Below, in pieces: positions 10,914-21,391 of a DNA stretch of 40,718 nucleotides; position 1 is the stretch's first letter, and the number at the start of each line of letters is the position of its first letter. The notes beneath the pieces were generated by a model that was not told where the DNA came from, searched no databases, and worked only from the letters and a program-made list of their open reading frames with translations. This stretch comes from Azolla pinnata (Eukaryota > Streptophyta > Polypodiopsida > Salviniales > Salviniaceae), in contig JBBBWG010013335.1 of NCBI GenBank assembly GCA_037176905.1, forward strand, positions 1 to 40,718. The letters are read 5' to 3'. Made by a program: the position numbers and the translations under genes.

Positions 10914-11006
10914 GCTCGGAACCGAACCGAACCTAACCGAAGCTGAAGGCTCGGTACCGAACCGAACCGAAGCTGAAGGCTCGGAACCGAACCGGACCGA
11001 AGCAGA
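10914..11006. repeat. Three imperfect CCGAACC-rich tandem units with an upstream inverted partner
   Basis: Units start at 10914, 10949 and 10979, each reading GCTCGG(A/T)ACCGAACCG and ending in GAAGCTGAAG or similar. The segment GGTTCGGTTACCGAC at 10866-10880 is an approximate reverse complement of the unit start, so the region can fold into a hairpin. Minus-strand open frames here are products of the repeat. Confidence 0.75.
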
Positions 11007-11164
11007 CCCTGCCTGTGTTGATGTCCCTGATCCTTTCCTCTCTTTCTGATGGCGCGGGCTTGATGATCCATGGGATCTTTCGCCCTGCAGAATAAGGGAC
11101 CGGCCTTCCCTGCATCCGAACGCGCGCACGCACCACACGGACGCAGCCTCGCCATTCCTCTGCC

Positions 11165-13687
11165 ATGGCCTCTTCTTCAACAGTGCAGCAGAGTGTGAGA
11201 GATTTCCCGGTCTCCTTTTTCTTCTCCTTGTTAATTGGAATGTTGTTGCGTTGCTCTCAGATGCGTTGCTCTTGAGATTCTCTCATTCTCTTTCTCTCTC
11301 CCCCACAGTGCTCGGGGAGCTCGATGGATGTGTTGCCCTTCCCCGAGCCCTCCTCGACCGGAATGACCCGCGAATACGCAACCTTCCTGTGGAACCAGTT
11401 CTTTTTCGATCCTTCGCAATTCTCCGATTACCGGGCAATCAAGGTAAGACACAACAGAAAGATAGAGAGTAAACGTTGGCGGGTAAACAAAAGTTTGTTT
11501 TTGCAAGGAATGATGTGTTTGCTTGCTTGCAACATGGATTTGTGACTCTGTTGTTTTGTTGCGGTTTCGAACCTGCATTTTCTGATTCCATGGCAGAAAC
11601 GCTCTTCATCCCCTGATTTCAGACACAAGAAGACTAGAGCGCCTTTGTGGTTGAACGCTTCTTTCAATCCCCCTTGGGTTGAGAAGGAGGTGAGGAGATT
11701 AGGGCTAGAGCAAGGGATATTCCACTCTCAGCGTTCTCATTGCATGCATGTGGTGGATGGGGAGAGCTCGAAAGATCGGAGCTTTCTGTTGAACTTGGTG
11801 AGGGAGAGTCGTTGTAGGAAAGATGGGGAGGTTGAGAAGGCCAGGAGTATACATGCTCGCATCATTGAGAAGAGTTCCTCCTCGTTTTTTAGTGATGTTT
11901 ATCTATGCAACATCCTGCTTAGCTTATACATCAAATGTGGTGCCTTGGTCGAAGCACAGCAGCTGTTCAACAAACTGCCTTGCTGCGATGTTGCTTCATG
12001 GAATGTGCTCATCTCGGGTTACATGCACTATGGACTCAACGCTCAAGCTCTCCATTGCTTCTGGCACATGCAAGCTGCGGGTTTCTCTCCTGATGCAGTC
12101 ACATTTGTTTGCATTCTGAAAGTTTGCAGCGATATAGGATCTCTTGGGATGATAGAAGAGATAAATGCGGAAGTGAGTAAGCGGAGGTTATTTCAGAAGA
12201 ACATCGTTCTCGGGACAACAATGGTAAGGATCTATGCCAAACATGGAATGTTGGAGAAATCAAAAGAAGTGTTCGACAAGCTGCCAGTGCAGAGTACTAC
12301 AACGTGGAATGCGTTGATATCTGGGTATGCTCAGCATGGACTTGGTCATGAAGCCTTGAAATGCTTCAGACAAATGCAAGATGAAGGTTTCTACCCCGAT
12401 GCAGTCACCTTCATATGTGCATTGAGAGCCTGCAGCATCATAGGATCTTTGGAAATGGGGAAAGAGGTTCATGCTCAGATGAACAAATACGGCATTTTTG
12501 AGAAACATGTTATGCTAGGTACGATACTGGTGGATATGTATGGAAAGTGTGGTGATTTGGTAAAAGCACAAGAACTATTTGACGAGCTTCCATCAAGGAA
12601 TGTTCGGACTTGGAATGTGCTAATTGCTGGATATGTACAGCACGGATACTTTGAAAATGCTCTGAAGTGTTTTAGACAGATGAAAGAAGAGAAGGGTGTT
12701 TACCCAAATGCGGCTACCTTTAGTTGCATTTTGAAAGCATGTGGTAGCCTCTGGACTCTAGAAATGGGTAAAGAGATACATGAAGAAATAGCAGAGAAAA
12801 ATCTATTGAAGGACAACGTTGTGCTAGGTACTGCATTGGTGGATATGTATGCAAAGTGTGGGAGCTTAGAAAGGGCACAAGAGGTATTTCAGGAGCTTCC
12901 TCAGGAGAACATCATAGCATGGAATGCAATGATTGCAGGGTATGCAAAGCACGGGTTTGGGGATAAGGCTTTGGAATATTTCAGAAAGATGCAAAGCATG
13001 GGTCTCCAACCAGATGCAGTCACGTTCATATGTATTTTGAAAGTGTGTAGCAGTATAGGAGCTCTCAAAGTAGGAGAAGAGATCCATGCAGATGTTAGCA
13101 AAAAGGAGTCCTTGTGCAAGGATGTTGTTCTTGGCACGGCCTTGGTAAACATGTATGTCAAGTGTGGTATGCAAGAGAAAGCACTTGAAGTGTTCACTAA
13201 CCTTCCTTTATGGAATGTAGTATCATGGAATGTATTGCTTGCGGGGTACGCTCAGCTTGGTCAAGCTACAATGGTCTGGATGTTATTTAACAAGATGCTT
13301 GCACAGGGTGTTATGCCGAATTTAGTCACTTTCCTTGTTTTATTGATCACATGCAATCATGCAGGTTTAGTGGAGGAAGGCCAGAGAGTCTTTGATGCTA
13401 TGTGTTGGGTTTACCAGCTCAGCCCAGAAATAGAGCATTATAGCTGCATGGCTGATCTCTTGGGCCGAGCAGGTCAGTTTGAGAACACTATACTAACGAT
13501 TGAAAAAGTTCAACATTATGATCGTCTCCCACTTTGGGTGGCATTTTTAGGTGCTTGCTGTACAGCAGTCAATATGGAACTTGGGATGTGGGCCTTTGAA
13601 CGTTGTGTACAGTTGGATGAGAAGTGTACCGCAGCGTATGTCTACATGGGGAATCTCTATGCCACTGCTTCAATGAGAACAAAGTGA
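11165..13687 (+). CDS. PDF-motif (OSB-type) plus PLS-class pentatricopeptide repeat protein
   Basis: Three exons: 11165-11194 (donor AGT|GTGAGA; an alternative donor lies 15 bp downstream), 11309-11443 and 11597-13687, giving 751 residues. Residues about 36-83 read LWNQFFFDPSQFSDYR, then SSSPDFRHKK, then LWLNASFNPPWV. This is the PDF motif known from plant organellar single-strand DNA-binding proteins (OSB), split by intron 2 but with its PDF half in the same exon as the PPR tract. From about residue 140 there are 16 PPR motifs in PLS order (S motifs such as LVDMYGKCGDLVKAQELFDELP in pieces), ending in P2-L2-S2 and a short E1-like segment (DRLPLWVAFLGACC). No E2 or DYW domain and no SSB fold. 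PPR tracts bind organellar RNA; PDF motifs bind single-stranded nucleic acid. The fusion is seen directly; organelle targeting and function are inferred. The N terminus has no clear transit peptide. Confidence 0.87.
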
Positions 13688-15003
13688 TGGTGCAAAATAA
13701 AGCATCCACTTGGTATTATTGTTTGTGAGACGGAGGTTGTGCAAAGCAGAGATGGTATATTCATGGATAAATGCCCCCCAATTAGCTGTAACATTTGAGG
13801 AGTGAAAATTTTTGCTTGCCTGATCTCGGCTTCCTGGATGAGGTTGGGAAGATTCTTCTAAAGAAACCAAGTGTATAAAGTACACTTGACCACAGAAGAT
13901 GCCATTTTGGAGGATGATCTCACAAAATGATGCAAGATGATCTCTGATGCTGTCAATCTAGAAGCATGAAATGAATGCAAGCTTCACTTGTGCTGTGCAG
14001 TGTTGTCTATCCAGATGCACAAAGTCAAATTATGCACACATCTTCCAATCTTCAGGAACACACAACTTTGTATCAGTATGGCATCAAGCTCCACCAAGAC
14101 TAAATAGGAAACATAGCAACAAAGGACGAATCAACTCTTGTAAATATCTTGTGGGAGAATGTTAAATGTGGTGGTTGATCAATCAGAAATGGTTCTGATT
14201 ATAATGTGAAATATCTACCCACAAATCCAATTTGGGACTGTAACAATGAAAGAGAGGAGTCAATATATATATATGATGATGGAGGATTAATGTAACGTGT
14301 TCCAAGTATTTTTGCCGGTCCGTATTTCATGTTCAACTAGTTTCTGGTCAGATTAAATAGCACCACATCGAGTACTTTTATCATTGATTCCTCTGTCGGC
14401 TCATATTAGGCTGGATTGGAGTCCCTAACATCTGATCATCGATCATGACACTCTTTGTGTACACAATCCTCTGGCGGACATGTTCCGATCGATGCCTTCA
14501 CTTCAACTTCAACTGATGCGTTTGCCCCTGGCACTCGACCGCACGCAGCGGTGTCGAAAGTGCATGAAATGAAATCCTGTAAGTGTCCGTTAAAATGTTT
14601 AATGCTCCCTAATCTCATCCTTAATCTCAGGTTTTTCTTTTCTTTTGTTTGTTGTTAATCACAAGCTTTAGGTTCATAGCATTGGATCAATTTAGTGCTT
14701 TTGTGATGAAGGGTTTTACAAGGGTTTACAAGAGAGACTGTTTTCTGAATGTAGGGTTTTGAAGTCATGAAGAAAAAGAAGAAGAAGAAGAAGAGAAGAT
14801 GAAGAAGATGATGATGAAGAAGAAGAAGAAAAAGAAGATGACGATGGCGATGGCGATGGCGATGGTGCAGGCAGTGAAACAGACAGACGGTGGCAGGGGA
14901 GTTGTGGAGATGGATGTAATTCTGTAAACAGTGGAAAATACTGGCCCCTTCAGCTTCTAGCATGCCAGAATTTGTGGGTCCATCTCCTTAGAATTTCCAT
15001 ACC
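13688..15003. other. Intergenic region between two PPR genes
   Basis: 3' UTR of the PDF-PPR gene followed by AT-rich DNA. No gene recognised. A GA-rich microsatellite is listed separately. Confidence 0.5.
14769..14867. repeat. (GAA)n/(GAT)n/(GATGGC)n compound microsatellite
   Basis: AAGAAGAAG and GATGAAGAAGATG runs pass into GATGGCGATGGCGATGG. It lies 140 bp before the next PPR start, probably in its promoter or leader. Confidence 0.9.
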
Positions 15004-16554
15004 ATGCGCCTCCTGAGACCATGCGAGGCCGAGAGAAGATCGTCGCCATTTCTGAGAGGAGAGAGGAATCCCCATAGCTCCTTCTCACGGCATCCCTTGG
15101 TTGCACGAGGGCTCTCAAACCTCACGAGTTCCTGTCCGGAGCGGAAAGTCCGATGGATCGATCCGTCCTCGTCGTTGTCGCGGTCCGTGGATCTTCTGGT
15201 GGATCAAGGGACTGATGAAGAAGCTGTGTGTCCGATTCTTCTGCGGCGTTGCAAAGCTGCGAGATCGCTGTCGGATGGCCGACGGATCCATCACCACTTG
15301 ATCAGGCAGCATAACTGCTTGGCGTCTTCGGCGCTAGCGACGCCGCACCTCGATCTGCTCCTTCAAATGTACTGCAAATGTGCAGCGTTCGAGACTGTGT
15401 TGGGCTTGTTTCACCGAGCGGACTTGGAACCCGATCTATTGGATCCACTGTCGTATAGTGCTGTGATGCGAGCTTGTGTGATGAACGGGGAAGGAAGCTA
15501 TGCCGTGCAGCTCTTCACACAATTGCCTTTGCAATCGGTTTTGCCAGGAAAGCCAGTCCTAGCAACTGTGTTCTCAGTCTTTGCCCATATGCGGGATATG
15601 CCCCAGGCAAAACGTGTACATGCATGCGTGATTCACAGTGCCTATCAAGATGATACCATCGTCACGACCAGTATTGTTAGCATGTATGGTAAATGTGGTA
15701 ATGCCAATGCTTCCCGCCTTACATTCGCTGGAATCTCAAGGAGAGATTCTGCTGCATGGGATGCAATGATTGCGGCTGCTTCTCTTAACAAGGATGCGTT
15801 TTTCCTATTCTCTGAAATGCAGAAGGAAAGAATTCTGCCCACCGAGAATACTCTTGCTCACCTTCTCAATCCCTGCCTATATGCAAGCCTTGAAGATGCC
15901 AGGCTCATGCATTCCATGCTTATGGAAGATAATGTGGAGGTCAGCAATAGGATTGTGGCTTTGCTTGTCAGTTTGTATGGTGTATTCGGTAGCTTAGAAG
16001 ATTCTCAGGGTGTGTTCGATGTAATGTGTAGTAAGAAAAGCGTGGATTCATGGAATGCTCTATTTGGTGCTTATGCTAAACATGGCCGAGCCGATTGTGT
16101 GCTCGGCAAACTTAAAGAAATGCAAGAGAGAGGAGTGCAACCAGACGAGCTCACATTTGTGGCTATGCTTTCGACATGTATGAACAATCATTCGCTGACC
16201 TTGGGTGAAGGTATCCATGGCCGCATCATTGCCAAGGGATTGGAATCCTCTGTCACAACAAGGGTTGGTCTCTTGGAGATGTATGGAAGGTGTGGCGACC
16301 TTGGTAGTGCTTTAAAATTGTTCAGGAAATTCCCTAGCCAGGCCACTGAGATATGGACTGCTATGATGGTGGTGTATACGAAATTTGGTTTGATGAATAG
16401 TGTCTTTGCCCTGTTTGATCGCATGCAACAGGAAGCTTGCATTCCTAATGAGAATACTTACAAATGCATTTTCGATGCATGTGAGGAGCAATCGCATGTT
16501 CTTAGCATTAGGAAAGTCTATGCATTTGTTATGTTTCAAAGCATCATTGGTTGA
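15004..16554 (+). CDS. Pentatricopeptide repeat protein, PLS type, without E or DYW domain
   Basis: A single uninterrupted frame of 516 residues. The first 60 residues are rich in Arg and Ser (MRLLRPCEAERRSSPFLRGE) with few acids, as expected of an organelle-targeting sequence. About ten PPR motifs follow, including SIVSMYGKCGNANASRLTF, SWNALFGAYAKHG and LLEMYGRCGDLGSALKLF. The protein ends a short way into the motif after NENTYKCIFDACEEQ, so the usual P2-L2-S2-E ending is absent. It may be a naturally short protein or a truncated copy. A predicted organellar RNA-binding role follows from the family. It lies in tandem with the PDF-PPR gene but differs clearly in sequence. Confidence 0.85.
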   Translation: MRLLRPCEAERRSSPFLRGERNPHSSFSRHPLVARGLSNLTSSCPERKVRWIDPSSSLSRSVDLLVDQGTDEEAVCPILLRRCKAARSLSDGRRIHHHLIRQHNCLASSALATPHLDLLLQMYCKCAAFETVLGLFHRADLEPDLLDPLSYSAVMRACVMNGEGSYAVQLFTQLPLQSVLPGKPVLATVFSVFAHMRDMPQAKRVHACVIHSAYQDDTIVTTSIVSMYGKCGNANASRLTFAGISRRDSAAWDAMIAAASLNKDAFFLFSEMQKERILPTENTLAHLLNPCLYASLEDARLMHSMLMEDNVEVSNRIVALLVSLYGVFGSLEDSQGVFDVMCSKKSVDSWNALFGAYAKHGRADCVLGKLKEMQERGVQPDELTFVAMLSTCMNNHSLTLGEGIHGRIIAKGLESSVTTRVGLLEMYGRCGDLGSALKLFRKFPSQATEIWTAMMVVYTKFGLMNSVFALFDRMQQEACIPNENTYKCIFDACEEQSHVLSIRKVYAFVMFQSIIG

Positions 16555-17499
16555 TTGGTGACTCGACTGGATCAGGATTCAGCACACACAGTGAGCTATG
16601 GTTGTAGCTAGGAAGTAATGGACAAATGTGGAAGAACTTGAAAAGAGACTTGATGGCTGAGCATATTACTGCACAGTAGAAACTATAGCTGATGTATAAG
16701 TATATATATAGAGACAACAGAGTGATCACCATAGCTTCCTGCGATGTGATTGATGTTGAATTGTGATGTGATATAGGCCCTGAAGAAGTCAGGTAAATAC
16801 ACTTCCAGATTGGGGTGATGACTTTGTATTGATGAATTACCGATCAACTGTATATGGCATTGAGAACCATTGGCAGTGGATTGCTTCCTGTTATCCGTAA
16901 GAAGAGGATGTCTATATGTAATCAAGGACCACAACAGAAGAAACTAGACAAGGGTAAGGCTCCGAGCTACTAGTTGCTCATGTCATTGAAGGTGCGTTAA
17001 TGCAATGGGGAACTGCCCAAATCAGTGTCCTTAATTCTTTTCCATGAAGAATCTGCCCACGGAATGCTGCTAATGGGGTGGATGAGCACATCATTATTAT
17101 TCTGGCCTGGCAGCATCGAAGCAAAGCCATTGTCCAGTTCATTTTCATTTTATACAGTTTCTTTCGCTTTCATTTTCTACAGTTTATTTCGCTTTGGGGA
17201 AGAGCCACTCTGATTTCATGAGCAGCAAAAGACTATCATTTCTGATCTGGTGAACTCGTGCATGCTTTACCCTGGCTAAGCAATGTATGCTGAGGAGGTT
17301 CCTCCGTGTAAGCATGATGCTCTTCCTCATAGACAGCACGCCATTGACATGTAAAGGTGTTCGATTGATTAATAAACCAAGAGCAGTTGTTTCGATCACA
17401 CACAGCAGATACAAAGATCAGAAAAAAGATTTGCTGTGTGTTACTCGGCCAGACTGATGTCATGGAAGGTTTTTACCCAACTGGTGCGGGTGCTATTTA

Positions 17500-17665
17500 T
17501 TGCCACAGATTTTCTCTCTCTTTTCTGTAATCAAGAAGTTGCCAATCTAGCAGCATTGTTGCCACAGATTTTCTCTTATCTGCAATCAAGTTGGCAACCA
17601 AACAGCATTATTGCCACAGATTTTCTCTTTTCTGCAATCTAGAAGTTGGCAACCAAACAGCATTA
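17500..17665. repeat. Three tandem copies of a 52-59 bp unit
   Basis: Units start at 17500, 17559 and 17611, each beginning TTGCCACAGATTTTCTCT and ending in AACCAAACAGCATTA or a variant. Spacing differs by 7 bp between the first and second copies. Confidence 0.88.
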
Positions 17666-17830
17666 TGGAACCGTTGCAGACTCTGAACATTAAGATGGCC
17701 AAGCACCAGTAATAACTGACATACCCCTGCAACCTTTTGTTTGTGATTCTTGCTAATGGTCATCAATCAGGTCCATTCTCTGGAAAACGACAACTTATTT
17801 TCATTGGAAGTTGGAGTGCCCTTTTTGAAG

Positions 17831-18040
17831 AGATCAAAGCTTTCAAGCAGTCTTATTCCTTTCTTCCCCGGAGGAACATGCGAATCTAGACGTGGATAAT
17901 CAGATCAAGCTTTCAGGCAGTCTTATTATTTCTTCCCCGGAGGAACATGTGAATCTAGACATGGATAATCAGATCAAGCTTTCAAGCAGTCTTATCATGG
18001 TTTCTTCCCCAGAGGAACATGTGAATCTAGACATGGATAT
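17831..18040. repeat. Three tandem copies of a 69-71 bp unit
   Basis: Units start at 17831, 17902 and 17971, with the core AGATCAAGCTTTCA, then CAGTCTTAT, then GAGGAACATGTGAATCTAGA. Copies differ at few positions. The array ends about 50 bp past the P450 stop, in its probable 3' UTR or just beyond. Confidence 0.9.
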
Positions 18041-18087
18041 TCATCCATTCATTCATATGCTAGGATCTCTGCAAAGCTCCAATACCA

Positions 18088-21000
18088 TTACAAAGGGTGG
18101 AGGCAGGTGAAGGTGAGCTGCATCCCAAACTGAGGCTGGAGAGTGATGATGGTCCGCGGGGCATGCTGGTAGGACGGCGACACGCGGAAGCGAAACATCA
18201 GCAGGATGATGGCCATCACCGCCTTGAGCTCCATCATCGCGAAGCGCTGGCCGATGCAGACGCGGGGCCCCGCGGAGAAGGGCAGGAACGCTGCCCGGCT
18301 GCTGCCAATGTCGCCGTCGAAGCGATCGGGCCGGAACTCGTGGGCATCGCTGCCCCAGTACTCGGGATCGTGGTGCCATACCAGCAGCGGCAGCATGAGC
18401 TCCGTGCCGAGGGGGATCTCGATGCTGCCATTGCCCCCGAGCGTGAGCCGGATGTCTCTTGTTGCACTCCTCGTCATCATCACCACTGGCGGGTACAGCC
18501 TCATTGTCTCGTTCAGCACCATCCCCACCTGTTGCGCATCAAGGAGGAAGCAATGAATGAATCCGTGTCAGGAGGAAGCAATGAATGAATCCATGCCAGG
18601 AGGAAGCAATGAATGAATCAAGAAGGAAGCAGTGAATGACTGGATCAGGAGGAAGCAATGAATTAATGCATCAGGAGGAAGAAGCAATGAATTAATGCAT
18701 CAAGAGGAAGAAGCAATGGATGAATCAATGAATTGAATGCATCAGGAGGAAGAAGCAATGGATGAATCAATGAATTGAATGCATCATGAGGAAGAAGCAA
18801 TGGATGAGTCAATGAATTGAATGCATCAAGAGGAAGAAGCAATGGATGAATCAATGAATTGAATGCATCAAGAGGAAGAAGCAATGGATGAATCGATGAA
18901 TTGAATGCATCGAAAGGAAGAAGCAATGGATGAATCGATGAATTGAATGCATCACGAGGAAGAAGCAATGGATGAATCAATGAATTGAATGCATCAAGAG
19001 GAAGAAGCAATGGATGAATCAATGAATGAATGCCATCAAGAGGAAGAAGCAATGGATGAATGAATCAATGAGCGCATGCATCAAGAGGGAAGCAATGGAT
19101 GAATGAATCGATGAATGAATGCATCAAGAGGAAGCAATGGATGAATCAACGAATGAATGCATGCATCAAGAGGAAGCAATGGATGAAATGAATGAATCAA
19201 GGAGAGATTCAAGCTTACTATCTTCATCTGGCTCAATGCCTCTGCCGTCGGCGGCCCTCCTCCTGGCAGCAGCAGCGCTGCCACCTCCTCCCTCGCGCGC
19301 TCCTGCCACTCGGGGTGCACTGCCAGCATCAGGCTCGCCCACGTCAGCGCCGTCGCTATCGTCTCGTGGCCTGCGAAGAAGAAAGTCTTGCACTCCCCGA
19401 TGATCTCGGGGATGCCCATCTTCATCGACCCACCAACATCCTTCTTCTTCTTCTTCTGCTGCTGCTTCTTCATCACCATCATCTCCTTCTCCTCGATTCC
19501 GGCAGCGGCAGAAGCTCCAGCCACTGGCTCATCATCTTCTTCCTGGTTTGATGCCATCATAAGCCCGAGCAAGTCGGTGCCGTAGCGGTGCGACCCCGTG
19601 CTCTCCGACGCTGCCGATTGCATTCGGGCTTCAATGAGCTTGGTGAGGATTTCGTTGATCTCGCGGTTGCGCCGCCAGCGCTTCCGGTTGGAGGAGGTAG
19701 GGATGATTCTGCCACCAGCAGCCCTTACCCATAGTTAGGTTTGCACCACAGTGGATATGTACAATCTGAGGAATGTATTTTGTATGCAGCAGTGAAGCTA
19801 CCGACCTCATCCCGGGGATGTACACCTTCAACATGGAGTTCTGCACCATGACCTGCTGCTCCTGCTGCAGCTCGAACACCCGCTTGCCCTCGGCGTAGCT
19901 GCTCCCGAACCCCGTGTGGGCGATGATGTCCGCCGTCAAGCTCTTGAACTCCGCGTGCACCTCGATCTCGTCGTTCCCTTGCGCTATCTGCGCCGCCCAC
20001 CGCTCCACCATGCTCCTTGTGCAGGCTGCCATCCTAGGTACCATGGCCTGCTCCACATCCAGTTTTCTTCTTATTTGCANNNNNNNNNNNNNNNNNNNNN
20101 NNNNNNNNNNNNNNNNNNNNNNNNNNNNNNNNNNNNNNNNNNNNNNNNNNNNNNNNNNNNNNNNNNNNNNNNNNNNNNNAAGTTTTTATGCACCACAGGA
20201 AACAGAAAACAGAAAACAGAAAACGGAGTGTTCCATCATACACTGCCCCATACATGGAGACATGGCAGAAAGAATGATCTCCCTGACAAGAAAACAGATC
20301 AGTGAAAAAGTCCGAATTCACTGCTCTGCATTCCTCAACATCCGGTTTTCTTCTTATTTGTAAAGTTTTTATGCACCACAGGAAACAGAAAACAGAAAAC
20401 AGAAAACGGAGTGTTCCATCATACACTGCCCCATACATGAAGACATGGCAGAAAGAATGATCTCCCTGACAAGAAAACAGATCAGAGAAAAAGTCCAAAT
20501 TCGCCGCTCCGCTTTCCTCATCCACCACCGGACTGATCACATATTTTGAATCTTACTGTGCAGCGAAAATTTGCCCATTCCATTCTAGTAATGGTAACAA
20601 TGCTGGGAACAATTCTCGCACACACCAAAGAAGGACGCAATTGCTTCTGCAACAAAAGGAATCGATGGACCTGACCTACCTTGAGCTTCTCTTGGTAGAA
20701 AGCTGGGTTCATGATGCGGCGATGCTGAGCCCATTTCTCGCCCTCCAACCCCACCAATCCGTCCCCGATCAGATCTTTCGAGTCCGGCCTTCCCTTCGGC
20801 TTCTGGTACTGGTCAAAGTTCGTGGAGAGCACTTCCTTGGCCTGTTGTGGGTGAGCAAGGAGCAATCGAGCTTGAGTTCCAGTCCAGTATACAAAGGACT
20901 TACCTGAACAATGAATGCCAAACAAGATACAGAGATGGTGATGATGAAGATGATGATTACAAGACCTCAAACAAAAGAAGAAATCCCCGAACAAAACATT

Positions 21001-21391
21001 TAAGCAGCATTAACAGAGAGAGAGAGAGATGAATTTCAATGAAGCAGCTTGAATTTTAATAAAATTTACCAGCTTCATTGAAGCAGATGCAGTAGAAGGG
21101 CATGATCCGGGGAACGATGTCGTGGGTGATTCGTGGCATTGGCGATTTGAGGGCTGCATTCGACAGCTCGACTATCTCGGAGAGGTTGCCGTAGAGGAAT
21201 TTTGCAGGGAGGCATTTGATGCCTTGGGATTCGAATTTCCGCCTTATCCTCCGGGGCCTCAACCACAGCGATTCGAAAGCTCCCCAGAGAGCGTATAGGA
21301 GCGGGGCAGCCAACAAGACCAGCACCGAAGCAAACACCTCTCTTGTCCATAGCAATGAAGATAGCACTCGAGGATATGCAACCTCCGACAT
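18088..21391 (-). CDS. Cytochrome P450, CYP72 clan
   Basis: An ER-anchored haem monooxygenase. Five exons on the minus strand: 21391-21070, 20903-20680, 20047-19806, 19708-19219, 18528-18088, with GT-AG borders in consistent phase, 572 residues. Features in order: N-terminal membrane anchor (about 18-40, VFASVLVLLAAPLLYALW), a basic/proline hinge (LRPRRIRRKF), HRRIMNPAF in the C-helix region typical of the CYP72 clan, I-helix AGHETI (375-380), K-helix ETMR (433-436), FRPDRF (491-496) and the haem loop FSAGPRVCIG with the Cys517 ligand. In the I-helix the second residue of the usual ET(T/S) pair is Ile; the oxygen-handling Thr is kept. A low-complexity acidic then Lys-rich insertion lies at 318-358. 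The substrate cannot be told; clan members oxidise hormones, fatty acids or terpenoids. One intron contains a sequence gap, but no coding exon seems lost because phases join. Confidence 0.92.
18540..19200. repeat. 42-bp minisatellite in P450 intron 4
   Basis: About ten copies of a 42-bp unit (core GAGGAAGAAGCAATGGATGA then ATCAATGAATTGAATGCATC), with shorter degenerate units at both ends. The array fills nearly the whole intron between the last two P450 exons. Because 42 is a multiple of three, the P450-sense strand has an open frame of 129 codons with a 14-residue period (LIHPLLLPLDAFNS). Confidence 0.93.
20080..20179. other. Assembly gap of 100 N
   Basis: A run of exactly 100 N inside P450 intron 2. 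Sequence left of it (20049-20079) matches the end of the 183-bp repeat unit found to the right, so the gap lies within a tandem array and its true length is unknown. Confidence 0.99.
20180..20520. repeat. 183-bp tandem repeat in P450 intron 2, interrupted by the gap
   Basis: Copies start at 20180 and 20363 with AAGTTTTTATGCACCACAGG, contain several AACAGAAA units, and end TTTTCTTCTTATTTG. A third partial copy ends at the gap on its left side. The copies are almost identical, which explains why assembly failed here. Confidence 0.92.

Larger units (their letters stand above)
9679..11164. other. Intergenic region PLC to PDF-PPR gene
   Basis: The first 150-200 bp should be the PLC 3' UTR. From 9850 to 10700 I recognise nothing. 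A TATA-like element and a GGCTCGG/CCGAACC repeat lie further right and are listed separately. Confidence 0.5.
16555..18087. other. Convergent intergenic region PPR/P450
   Basis: 3' flanks of the PPR gene (plus) and the P450 (minus). Two triplicated tandem arrays (17500-17665, 17831-18040) occupy the P450 side. No gene recognised. Confidence 0.55.

Noticed and set aside
10802..11180. Minus-strand frames with GSVRFRAFSFG repeats
   Set aside because: They derive from the CCGAACC tandem repeat and run into the leader of the PDF-PPR gene.
18663..19052. A 129-codon minus-strand frame with 14-residue repeats as an independent gene
   Set aside because: It lies entirely in the P450 intron minisatellite; a 42-bp unit is a multiple of three, so an open frame is automatic.
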